Shown piece after piece: positions 25,920 through 33,718 of a stretch of DNA of 64,000 nucleotides. Below the pieces are notes generated by a model, which saw nothing but the letters and a program-made list of their open reading frames with translations, was not told the origin of the DNA and did no database searches. The stretch is from assembly GCA_016720855.1 (NCBI GenBank), contig JADKJU010000003.1:558001-622000 (forward strand), given 5' to 3'. Origin of the DNA: Betaproteobacteria bacterium (GTDB lineage: Bacteria; Pseudomonadota; Gammaproteobacteria; Burkholderiales; Usitatibacteraceae). Position 1 is the stretch's first letter, and each line of letters starts with the position of its first letter. A program made the position numbers and the translations under genes.

Positions 25920-28118
25920 ATGGTCCGCCGCTTTTCCACGCTCGTCCTCGCCTGCGCATGCGCCCTGCCGGCATGGGCGGAGGAAGGGATACCCCTGAAG
26001 CTCGACCGCACGCTCTCCGCGCCGCCGTCCAGGATCCAGCGCGACGCCGTGCGGTTCTTCTCGGCCGACCGCCTCACGGGCGACGAGGCGCAGAACGTCA
26101 CCGCCTCGGGCAATGCCATGCTGCGCCAGCGAGGCGCCACCATCAGCGCGGACCTGGTGGAGTACACCGCCGAAACCGACATCGCCGTCGCCACCGGCCA
26201 TGTGCGCCTCGAGCGCGAGGGGAACACCGCCATCGGCCCGAGACTCGTCTACCAGGTCGAGGAAGGCACCGGGGAGATGGAAAGGCCCGTGTTCGAGATT
26301 CCGAAGCGCGAGGACCGCCGCCATGCCTCGCGTGGCTCGGCCGAGCGCGCCGTGATCGAGGGCGAGAACAAGAGCCGTTACTTCAACGGGGAGTACACGA
26401 CCTGCCCCGTCCCGCGCGACGACTGGAAGCTCAAGGTGAGCGAGCTCGCCGTCGATGGCAAGGGCCAGGTCGGCACCGCCTACCACTCCTCGGTCTGGTT
26501 CCTGGGCGTGCCGCTCCTCTACTCGCCCTGGCTCACCTTCCCCATCAACAACGCGAGGACCACGGGCTTCCTCGCGCCCACCCTCGGCTCCTCCGGCCGC
26601 GGCGGCTTCGAATTCTCGCTTCCCTGGTACTGGAACATCGCCCCGAACCAGGACGCGACCATCACGCCGAAGATCTTCTCGAAGCGCGGTTTGCAGGTGG
26701 GCGGCGAGTATCGCTACCTCTTCCCGACCTTCTCGGGGCAGGCCGACGTCGAGTTCATGCCCCACGACGCGATCACGGACAGCGATCGCTACCTGCTCGC
26801 GCTGAAGCACTCGCAACAGCTGCCCTACGGCTGGTCGTTCGCCGTCAACGCGCAAAAGGTTTCCGACGACAACTACTTCCGCGACCTTTCCACGCACGTG
26901 GACGCGACTTCGCAGATCAACCTTCCGCGGGACGCGATCCTCGCCTATCACGACGACCACTGGTCGTTCACGACCCGCGCGATCGCCTACCAGACCCTGC
27001 AGGACCCCCTGGCTCCCGTCACGCCGCCCTATCGCCAGGTGCCGCAGTTCGTGCTCTCCGGTCTGAAGCAGGACGTTTACGGAGCCGACCTGCAGCTGAC
27101 GGGCGAGCTCACCAACTACACGCATCCGACGCTCGTGAACGGCCAGCGCCTGATCGTCTATCCCCAGGTATCGCTGCCGATGCGGTGGGCGTGGGGCTAC
27201 GTGACCCCGAAGGCAGGCTTCAACTACACGCAGTACAACCTCGCGCAGAACAGCGCAGGGCTCAACGACGCGACGCGCAGCGTGCCTCTCGGCAGCGTGG
27301 ATGCGGGCATGTTCCTCGACCGCCCGTGGGAATTCCAGGGTCGGCGCTACCTCCAGACACTCGAGCCGCGGCTCTTCTACGTCCGGGTCCCGTACCGCGA
27401 CCAGACGCAGCTTCCCAACTTCTCGACCGCGGAAGTGGACTTCGGCTCCAATTCCCTCTTCCGCGACAACCGCTTCATCGGCGGCGACCGCATCGGAGAC
27501 GCCAACCAGCTCACGGCGGCGATCACGAGCCGGCTCGTCGAGTCCGACACGGGCCTCGAGCGGCTCAAGTTCACGCTGGGCCAGATCTATTATTTCGACT
27601 CGCAGCGCGTGTCGCTCGGCGGCCCGCCGCCGGAAGGCAACCGGTCCGGCCTCGTCGCCCTGGCCACCGGCCAGGTGACGCCAGCGATCGCCATCGACGG
27701 CGACTTCAAGTACAACACGGGCCAGAACAATGCCCAGCAATTCGACATCGCCGCGCGCTACAACCCCCGCCCCGGCAGCCTGGTGAACGCAGCCTACCGC
27801 TACACGCAGGGGCAGGTGAAGCAGGTGGACCTCTCGGGACAGTGGCCCGTGACCGGGGGACTTTCGGCCGTGGCCCGCTGGAACTGGAGCATCCAGGACA
27901 AGAAGCTTGTCGAAGGCCTTGCGGGCATCGAATATAATGCCGGCTGCTGGGAGTTGCGCGCGGTCGCGCACCGATTCATCACCGCCACACAGCAGGTATC
28001 GACTTCCTTCCAGATCCAGCTCGAGCTCTCGGGCCTTTCGCGGATCGGCATCAGCCCGCTCGAGACCCTGAGGCAGAACATTTCCGGTTACCGCCGGTCG
28101 GACGAAATTTCCCGATGA
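25920..28118 (+). CDS. lptD: LPS-assembly protein LptD
   Basis: Outer-membrane beta-barrel that inserts lipopolysaccharide with LptE. The 732-residue precursor has a signal peptide ending PAWA. An N-terminal beta-jellyroll (OstA-like, about 40-190) follows, with the LptD core and a C-terminal barrel from about 200. After signal cleavage only two cysteines remain, C162 (TTCPVP) and C676 (AGCWEL). E. coli uses two interlocked disulfides among four cysteines; here only the C173-C725-type bond is possible. Start overlap with surA is 4 bp, so these two envelope-biogenesis genes are coupled. Confidence 0.97.
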   Translation: MVRRFSTLVLACACALPAWAEEGIPLKLDRTLSAPPSRIQRDAVRFFSADRLTGDEAQNVTASGNAMLRQRGATISADLVEYTAETDIAVATGHVRLEREGNTAIGPRLVYQVEEGTGEMERPVFEIPKREDRRHASRGSAERAVIEGENKSRYFNGEYTTCPVPRDDWKLKVSELAVDGKGQVGTAYHSSVWFLGVPLLYSPWLTFPINNARTTGFLAPTLGSSGRGGFEFSLPWYWNIAPNQDATITPKIFSKRGLQVGGEYRYLFPTFSGQADVEFMPHDAITDSDRYLLALKHSQQLPYGWSFAVNAQKVSDDNYFRDLSTHVDATSQINLPRDAILAYHDDHWSFTTRAIAYQTLQDPLAPVTPPYRQVPQFVLSGLKQDVYGADLQLTGELTNYTHPTLVNGQRLIVYPQVSLPMRWAWGYVTPKAGFNYTQYNLAQNSAGLNDATRSVPLGSVDAGMFLDRPWEFQGRRYLQTLEPRLFYVRVPYRDQTQLPNFSTAEVDFGSNSLFRDNRFIGGDRIGDANQLTAAITSRLVESDTGLERLKFTLGQIYYFDSQRVSLGGPPPEGNRSGLVALATGQVTPAIAIDGDFKYNTGQNNAQQFDIAARYNPRPGSLVNAAYRYTQGQVKQVDLSGQWPVTGGLSAVARWNWSIQDKKLVEGLAGIEYNAGCWELRAVAHRFITATQQVSTSFQIQLELSGLSRIGISPLETLRQNISGYRRSDEISR

Positions 28119-29464
28119 AGATCACCCGCTTCCTCCTGCGACTGGCCGCCCTGCTCACCGCATTGGCCGCCTTCTCCTCGCTCGCCCAGCAGTCCCCGGC
28201 CGCGAAGCTCGACACACGGCTGCCGGCCGCCGGAGCGAAGGTCGTCACCGTCGATCGCATCGTGGCGGTCGTTAACGACGAGGTCATCACGCAGAACGAA
28301 CTCGCCGAGCGCACTCGCCTCGTCGTCGCGCAGTTGCAGCGCAGCGGCGGGCAGCTGCCCCCGACGGCCATCCTGCAGCGCCAGGTGCTGGACAGGATGA
28401 TCAACGACCTGGTGCAGCTCCAGCTCGCCAAGGAAACCGGCATCAAGGTGGACGACGCCACGGTGGAAAAGACGATCCAGCGCATTGCCGACGACAACAA
28501 ACTGTCGATGACGGCCTTCCGCCAGGCGCTGGAGCGCGACGGCATCCGCTATGCCCGGTTCCGCGAGGACATGCGCGGCGAGCTCATCCTTTCCAAGCTG
28601 CGCGAGCGCGAGGTCGAGAACGCGGTCGTCGTGACGGACGCGGAAGTGGAGACCGAAGTCGCGCGCGCGGGCAAGGAGCGCGGCGGGGACATCGAGTACC
28701 AGTTGCAGCACATCCTGGTGACGGTGCCCCAGCAGGCCACGCCGGAGCAGATCGACAACCGCCGCAGGCGCGCACTGCAGGCGCTCGGCGAATTGCGCAA
28801 GGGCGCAGCCTTCGCCCAGGTCGCGGCCTCCTTCTCGGATGCGCCCGACGCCCTGCAAGGCGGAACCCTCGGCTGGCGAGCCGCCGGCCGGCTCCCCTCG
28901 CTCTTCCTCGATGCCCTGGAGAAGATCCAGCCCGGCGAAGTAACCGACGTCCTGAGGAGCCCCAACGGCTTCCACATCGTGAAGCTCCTCGACAAGCGCG
29001 GAAAGGACAAGGCGCCCGCGATCACCCAGACCCACGCCCGCCACATCCTCATCCGGGCCAAGGAGGGAGTGAGCGAAGCCGACGCGCGCGAGCGCCTCGT
29101 TCGCCTGCGCGCTCGAATCGAATCGGGGGAGGACTTCGCGGAACTCGCGCGCGTGCACTCCGACGACGGCACCGCCTCCAAGGGAGGCGACCTCGGCTGG
29201 ATCTCGCCTGGCGAGACGGTCCCGGAGTTCGAGCGCGCCATGAATGCCCTGCGTGACGGTGAACTGAGCCAGCCGGTGCAGACCCCGTTCGGCTGGCACC
29301 TCGTGCAGGTCCTCGGGCGCCGCAGCGAGGAGATGAGCGAGGAGCGCAAGAAGCTCGCCGCCCGCCAGACCGTGCGCGCCCGCAAGGCGGACGAGTCCTA
29401 CCAGGACTGGCTTCGCCAGACGCGAGACCGCGCCTTCGTCGAAGACCACCTCGAAGAACGCTGA
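28115..29464 (+). CDS. surA: Periplasmic chaperone / peptidyl-prolyl isomerase SurA
   Basis: Chaperone that escorts outer-membrane proteins, including LptD, to the Bam complex. The 449-residue precursor has a signal peptide (to about residue 24, SLAQQ), an N-terminal chaperone domain opening VDRIVAVVNDEVITQNEL, and two parvulin domains (about 185-290 and 300-400). The second holds THARHILIRAKEG and GGDLGWISPGETVPEFE. It overlaps lptD by 4 bp and is followed by pdxA after 28 bp. Confidence 0.97.
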   Translation: MKITRFLLRLAALLTALAAFSSLAQQSPAAKLDTRLPAAGAKVVTVDRIVAVVNDEVITQNELAERTRLVVAQLQRSGGQLPPTAILQRQVLDRMINDLVQLQLAKETGIKVDDATVEKTIQRIADDNKLSMTAFRQALERDGIRYARFREDMRGELILSKLREREVENAVVVTDAEVETEVARAGKERGGDIEYQLQHILVTVPQQATPEQIDNRRRRALQALGELRKGAAFAQVAASFSDAPDALQGGTLGWRAAGRLPSLFLDALEKIQPGEVTDVLRSPNGFHIVKLLDKRGKDKAPAITQTHARHILIRAKEGVSEADARERLVRLRARIESGEDFAELARVHSDDGTASKGGDLGWISPGETVPEFERAMNALRDGELSQPVQTPFGWHLVQVLGRRSEEMSEERKKLAARQTVRARKADESYQDWLRQTRDRAFVEDHLEER

Positions 29465-29492
29465 TCCCGGCATCGCGACGCTCCAGACGCGC

Positions 29493-30467
29493 ATGAACCC
29501 CACGCCCCGCATCGCAGTCACGGCGGGCGAGCCCGCCGGAATCGGCCCCGATCTCTGCGCGATCCTCGCGGCGAGGCCCTTTGCCGCGAGCCTGGTCTTC
29601 ATCGGCGATCGCGACGTCATCGCCGATCGCGCGAAACGGCGCGGGCTCGCATTCGAGCTTCCCGGCTATTCGCCCGGCCCGCCCGCTCCGTTTTCGATGC
29701 TGCACATCGCCGCGCCCGCAGCGGTGACGGCGGGGCGCCTCGATCCCGCCAACGGCCGGCACGTGCTGGCGCTCCTCGATCGTGCGCTCGACGGCTGCCG
29801 GGAAGGCGAGTTTGCCGCCATGGTCACGACGCCGGTGCAGAAGTCCACGATAAACGACGCTGGCGTCCCCTTCAGCGGGCACACCGAATACCTCGCCGAG
29901 CGCACGGGCACGGCGCGCGTCGTGATGATGCTGGCCGGCGGCGGGCTGCGCGTGGCGCTCGCCACGACCCACCTGCCGCTGTCGGCCGTGCCCGCCGCGA
30001 TCACGCGCGAGGGCCTCATGGAAACGCTGCGCATCGTGGACCGGGACCTGCGCAACCGCTTCGGCATCGACCGCCCGCGCCTCCTCGTGGCAGGCCTGAA
30101 TCCGCACGCCGGCGAGTCCGGGCACCTGGGCCGGGAGGAGATCGAAATCATCTCGCCGGCCCTCGAGGCCTTGCGCCGCGAGGGACTCGCGATCACGGGA
30201 CCGCTGCCTGCCGACACGCTTTTTACGGCCCGCCTCCTCGCCGGCGCCGACGCCGTCGTGGCGATGTACCACGACCAGGGGCTTCCCGTGCTCAAGCACG
30301 CCAGCTTCGGGCATGCGGTCAACGTAACGCTCGGCCTGCCGGTGATCCGCACCTCGGTCGATCACGGAACCGCCCTCGACCTGGCCGGTGCGGGGGAACT
30401 GGACTCCGGCAGCCTTGAAGCCGCCGTCGAGCTCGCCATCGACCTCGCGCAACGCGCGCGCGGCTAG
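29493..30467 (+). CDS. pdxA: 4-hydroxythreonine-4-phosphate dehydrogenase
   Basis: NAD-dependent oxidation step of the DXP-dependent pyridoxal phosphate pathway. The 324-residue protein has AVTAGEPAGIGPDL, the metal-binding histidines in GHTEYLA, AGLNPHAGESGHLG and MYHDQGLPVLK, and the C-terminal VIRTSVDHGTALDLAG. It lies between surA and rsmA as in many proteobacteria. Confidence 0.97.
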   Translation: MNPTPRIAVTAGEPAGIGPDLCAILAARPFAASLVFIGDRDVIADRAKRRGLAFELPGYSPGPPAPFSMLHIAAPAAVTAGRLDPANGRHVLALLDRALDGCREGEFAAMVTTPVQKSTINDAGVPFSGHTEYLAERTGTARVVMMLAGGGLRVALATTHLPLSAVPAAITREGLMETLRIVDRDLRNRFGIDRPRLLVAGLNPHAGESGHLGREEIEIISPALEALRREGLAITGPLPADTLFTARLLAGADAVVAMYHDQGLPVLKHASFGHAVNVTLGLPVIRTSVDHGTALDLAGAGELDSGSLEAAVELAIDLAQRARG

Positions 30468-30475
30468 AAGCCGCG

Positions 30476-31246
30476 ATGCTGCCGCGACCGAAGAGGCGGC
30501 TGGGCCAGCATTTCCTGACCGACCGCCACTACGTCGAGCGCATCGTCGCCGAGATCGCCCCCAGGGCGGGCGAGACGATGGTCGAGATCGGGCCGGGACC
30601 CGGCGCGCTCACGGAGAGGCTCGCAGCGGTGGTGCGGCCGCTGCACGTCGTCGAGATCGATCGCGACCTTGCCGCGGATCTTCGCTCGAGATTCGACTCC
30701 GGCTCGGTCGTCGTGCACGAGGGCGACGCGCTCGCCTTCGATCTCTCCTCGCTTCCGGCCGGCCTGCGCGTGGTCGGCAACCTGCCATACAACATCTCCA
30801 CGCCGCTCCTGTTCCACGTGGCGTCGTTCGCCCCGCGCGTGCGTGACTGCGTCTTCATGCTGCAGAAGGAGGTGGTGGAGCGCATGGTGGCCGACCCGGG
30901 GACGCCGGATTACGGCCGGCTTTCCGTGATGCTGCAGTATCGCTTCGAGATGGCGCTCGCCTTCCGCGTGCCGCCCGGCGCCTTCACGCCGCCACCGAAG
31001 GTCGATTCCGCCATCGTCCGCATGGTGCCGCTGGGCCCCGGCAGGCTTGCGGCGCGCGACGAGGCGCTCTTCGCGCGGATCGTGATGGCGGCCTTCACGC
31101 AGCGCCGCAAGACGCTTCGAAACGCGCTGCGAAGGGTCGCCGGTGACGAGATTTTCTCCCGGACAGGCATCGACCCCGGGCTTCGCGGGGAGACGCTGTC
31201 GGTCGCCCAGTTCGTCGCGCTCGCGGACGCCGCGACCGCCCCCTAG
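30476..31246 (+). CDS. rsmA: 16S rRNA (adenine1518/1519-N6)-dimethyltransferase (KsgA)
   Basis: Dimethylates two adenosines in helix 45 late in 30S assembly. The 256-residue protein has the KRRLGQHFL opening, the SAM motif VEIGPGPGALTERL, and the NLPYNIS catalytic loop. The C-terminal domain has PPPKVDSAIVRM and FTQRRKTLRNAL. It is 9 bp after pdxA, the final gene of lptD-surA-pdxA-rsmA, and its end overlaps the convergent gloA by 4 bp. Confidence 0.97.
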   Translation: MLPRPKRRLGQHFLTDRHYVERIVAEIAPRAGETMVEIGPGPGALTERLAAVVRPLHVVEIDRDLAADLRSRFDSGSVVVHEGDALAFDLSSLPAGLRVVGNLPYNISTPLLFHVASFAPRVRDCVFMLQKEVVERMVADPGTPDYGRLSVMLQYRFEMALAFRVPPGAFTPPPKVDSAIVRMVPLGPGRLAARDEALFARIVMAAFTQRRKTLRNALRRVAGDEIFSRTGIDPGLRGETLSVAQFVALADAATAP

Positions 31247-31626
31247 GCTTTCTGGATGAACTCGATCTTGTAGCCGTCGGGGTCCTCGACGAAGGCGATG
31301 ACGCTGCCGCCATGCTTCATCGGGCCGGCCGGCCGCGTGACCTTCCCGCCCTTGGCCGCCACGTCCGCGCAGGCCTTGTACGCATCGGGCACCGCGACCG
31401 CGATGTGCCCGAACGCGTTGCCCAGGTCGTAGGACTTCGTCTCCCAGTTGTGCGTGAGCTCGATCACTGCGCCCTCGGACTCGTCTGCGTAGCCCACGAA
31501 GGCGAGCGTGAACTTGCCGTCGGGATAGTCCTTGCGGCGCAGGACCTTCATGCCCAGGACTTCGGTATAGAAGCGGATGGATCGCTCCAGGTCGACGACG
31601 CGAATCATGGTGTGAAGGATCTTCAT
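31243..31626 (-). CDS. gloA: Lactoylglutathione lyase (glyoxalase I)
   Basis: Detoxifies methylglyoxal by isomerising its glutathione adduct. The 127-residue protein has the four metal ligands of the nickel-type bacterial enzyme at H5, E56, H74 and E122, exactly the E. coli numbering. The ATG at 31626 (MKILHTMIRVVDLERS) is preceded by GAGGG. A 29-codon upstream extension is not conserved. It is the last gene of the minus-strand glyQ-glyS-gmhB-plsC-M48 series, 105 bp after its neighbour. Confidence 0.97.
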   Translation of the reverse strand: MKILHTMIRVVDLERSIRFYTEVLGMKVLRRKDYPDGKFTLAFVGYADESEGAVIELTHNWETKSYDLGNAFGHIAVAVPDAYKACADVAAKGGKVTRPAGPMKHGGSVIAFVEDPDGYKIEFIQKA

Positions 31627-31731
31627 GGTGCCCTCTTCAATCGCTGCAATTGACTTGCCCGGTATCGCGCTGCCCGCCGGCAGTGGGCGACATGAACTCC
31701 CAAAGGCATTCATGGTTCCCCGCCGCCGGTT

Positions 31732-32460
31732 CTAGAAGGACCGGTACAGATGGTCGCTCGCCTCGAGCTCCTCGCGCAACTGCCTGTACTCCGGGCACAG
31801 GCGTTCGACCTCGGCCCAGAAATCGCGCGAGTGGTTCATGTGGCGCAGGTGCGCGAGTTCGTGGCAGACGACGTAGTCGACGAGCGCGGGCCGCGCCTTC
31901 ACGAGGCGCCATGCGAGACGCACTTCGCGCCGGCTGTTGCAGCTGCCCCAGCGCGAGTTGGCCGAGGAAAGCATCACGCGCGGCGGCGCGAGGCCCGCGA
32001 GGCGCGAGAAGAAGAAAGCGCGGTGGGCGAGGTGGGCCAGAGCGGTCCTCCGGTACCACGCCACGACCGCGCGCTTCACGATTTCCGCTTCCGCGCCCGG
32101 CACCGTGACGCGAAGTTCGGCTCCTGCGATCTGCGCGCCGGCGCGCCGCCCGGCCAGGAGGCGGAGCGTCAGCGCTTCACCGAGGAAAGGCAGGCTGGCG
32201 CCATCATCCCAGCTCGGCGCGGGCACCTGGCGCTGTCGCCAGACGGCCAGCTTGTCCCGAACCCACGACTCGCTCTCGAGCACGAACCTTTCGACGCGCG
32301 CGAGCGGGATCGTGAGGGGCGCGCTCACGGTGAGGCCCGAGGCATCGACCTTGAGGCCCACGCCACGGCGGCCGCGGCGGCGCACCAGCGTGTAGTCGAG
32401 GGGCTCGCCAGCGAGCGCGAGCGTTCGGGCTTCCCGCGACGCCGGGTCACGCCTCGGCAT
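31732..32460 (-). CDS. YgjP-like (DUF45/M48-clan) metallopeptidase
   Basis: Predicted zinc metalloprotease of the YgjP/WLM type; substrate unknown. The 242-residue protein has a beta-rich N-terminal half (RRRGRRGVGLKVDASGLTVSAP), then NSRWGSCNSRREVRLAWRL and the zinc site HELAHLRHMNHSRDFW near 200-215. Its start overlaps the plsC 3' end by 14 bp. No signal peptide is visible, so it should be cytoplasmic. Confidence 0.88.
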   Translation of the reverse strand: MPRRDPASREARTLALAGEPLDYTLVRRRGRRGVGLKVDASGLTVSAPLTIPLARVERFVLESESWVRDKLAVWRQRQVPAPSWDDGASLPFLGEALTLRLLAGRRAGAQIAGAELRVTVPGAEAEIVKRAVVAWYRRTALAHLAHRAFFFSRLAGLAPPRVMLSSANSRWGSCNSRREVRLAWRLVKARPALVDYVVCHELAHLRHMNHSRDFWAEVERLCPEYRQLREELEASDHLYRSF

Positions 32461-33172
32461 AACGCTCCGGATTGAGCTTGCGCATCTCGCCCTCGATCCA
32501 CTCCTCGACTTCGCGGTTCACGCTCAGGGCGTCCCGGCCGGCCGTCTGGATCAGCGGGCCGATCACCACCTGAACGGTCCCGGCGCGCTTGCGGAAAGCA
32601 TACCGGCCCCACACCTCGCCGGCGTTGTGCGCGATCGGCATGATCGGCGTGCCCGTCCGCGTCGCAAGCGTCGCGCCCCCGATGCCATAGCGGCCGCGCT
32701 TGCCGACGGGAACGCGAGTGCCTTCCGGGAAGATCGTGACCCACAGCCCCTGCGCGATGCGCTTCTTCCCCTGCTCGACGATCTGGTCGCGCGCCGCCAC
32801 GCCGCTCTTGCGGTCGATGGCGATCGAACGCACCGCCGCGAGCCCCCAGCCGACGAAGGGGAGCCACAGGAGTTCCCTCTTGATGATCCAGCACTGGTAG
32901 GGAAAGGTCCCTTCGATGAAGAGCGTCTCCCACGCCGACTGGTGCTTGGCCATGATGACCGCGGGCCCCCGCGGCACGTTCTCCTGTCCGCGCACGACGT
33001 AGCGGATGCCACAGGACCACTTCGCCCACGTCACCAGCCACCGCGCCCACATCGCCGCGGTAAAGAGCGCAGCGCGATAGCTGAACAGCCCGCACACCGG
33101 CACCAGCACGCCGAAGAACGAGGTGATGATGACCGCGCCCACGAGGAACAGGGCTGAGCGCAGCGCCGTCAT
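32447..33172 (-). CDS. plsC: 1-acylglycerol-3-phosphate acyltransferase
   Basis: Inner-membrane acyltransferase making phosphatidic acid. The 241-residue protein has one or two N-terminal membrane segments (about 8-30), an acyltransferase motif KHQSAWE (HX4E instead of the textbook HX4D), and FPEGTRVPVGKRGRYGIGG. The HX4E form occurs in other betaproteobacteria as I recall. ATG 33172 overlaps the gmhB stop by 4 bp. It is part of glyQ-glyS-gmhB-plsC. Confidence 0.92.
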   Translation of the reverse strand: MTALRSALFLVGAVIITSFFGVLVPVCGLFSYRAALFTAAMWARWLVTWAKWSCGIRYVVRGQENVPRGPAVIMAKHQSAWETLFIEGTFPYQCWIIKRELLWLPFVGWGLAAVRSIAIDRKSGVAARDQIVEQGKKRIAQGLWVTIFPEGTRVPVGKRGRYGIGGATLATRTGTPIMPIAHNAGEVWGRYAFRKRAGTVQVVIGPLIQTAGRDALSVNREVEEWIEGEMRKLNPERYAEA

Positions 33173-33714
33173 TCTTTCGCCGCGACGAGGTGGCGGGAAA
33201 CTTCCGCGAGGTCCGCGAAGACCAGGGTCTTGCGTGGCAGCCCGCCGATTTCCTGCGTCTTCTTCCCCTTGCCGGTCAGCACGAGGATGGGCTGGGCGCC
33301 CACGGCCTCGGCCACCTGCAGGTCGCGCATCGCATCTCCCACGCAGGGGACGCCCTTGAGGCTCTCCAAGTGCATGCGCGCGGCGATGTCCTCGTACATG
33401 CCGGTCTTGGGCTTCCTGCAGTTGCAGTTCTCGGCGTCGGTATGCGGGCAGAAGAAAAGCGCGTCGATCCGGCCGCCCTGCCGGAACACCATCTCCATCA
33501 TCTTGTCGTTCATGGCGTTGAAGGTCGCCATGTCGAAGAGCCTGCGTCCGATGCCCGACTGGTTTGTGGCCACCACGATCCGGAAGCCGCCCTGGTGCAG
33601 CCGGGCGATGGCCTCGATGGAGCCCGCGATCGGCTGCCACTCGGCCGGCGACTTGATGTACTTGTCGCTGTCCTGGTTGATGACGCCGTCGCGGTCGAGG
33701 ATGACGAGCTTCAT
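33169..33714 (-). CDS. gmhB: D-glycero-beta-D-manno-heptose 1,7-bisphosphate 7-phosphatase
   Basis: HAD phosphatase in ADP-heptose synthesis for the LPS inner core. The 181-residue protein has the nucleophile motif LDRDGVIN, ATNQSGIGR, the zinc-binding loop CPHTDAENCNCRKP (Cys/His ligands) and VGDAMRDLQVAE. It lies 4 bp after glyS and overlaps plsC by 4 bp. Confidence 0.96.
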   Translation of the reverse strand: MKLVILDRDGVINQDSDKYIKSPAEWQPIAGSIEAIARLHQGGFRIVVATNQSGIGRRLFDMATFNAMNDKMMEMVFRQGGRIDALFFCPHTDAENCNCRKPKTGMYEDIAARMHLESLKGVPCVGDAMRDLQVAEAVGAQPILVLTGKGKKTQEIGGLPRKTLVFADLAEVSRHLVAAKE

Positions 33715-33718
33715 GGCT

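Noticed and set aside
24852..27971. Minus-strand frame of 1039 codons reading antisense through lptD into amgK
   Set aside because: The upper part is the complement of lptD, has the His/Arg/Val-rich composition of a GC-rich shadow frame and no recognisable domain. Only the last 331 codons (amgK) are real.
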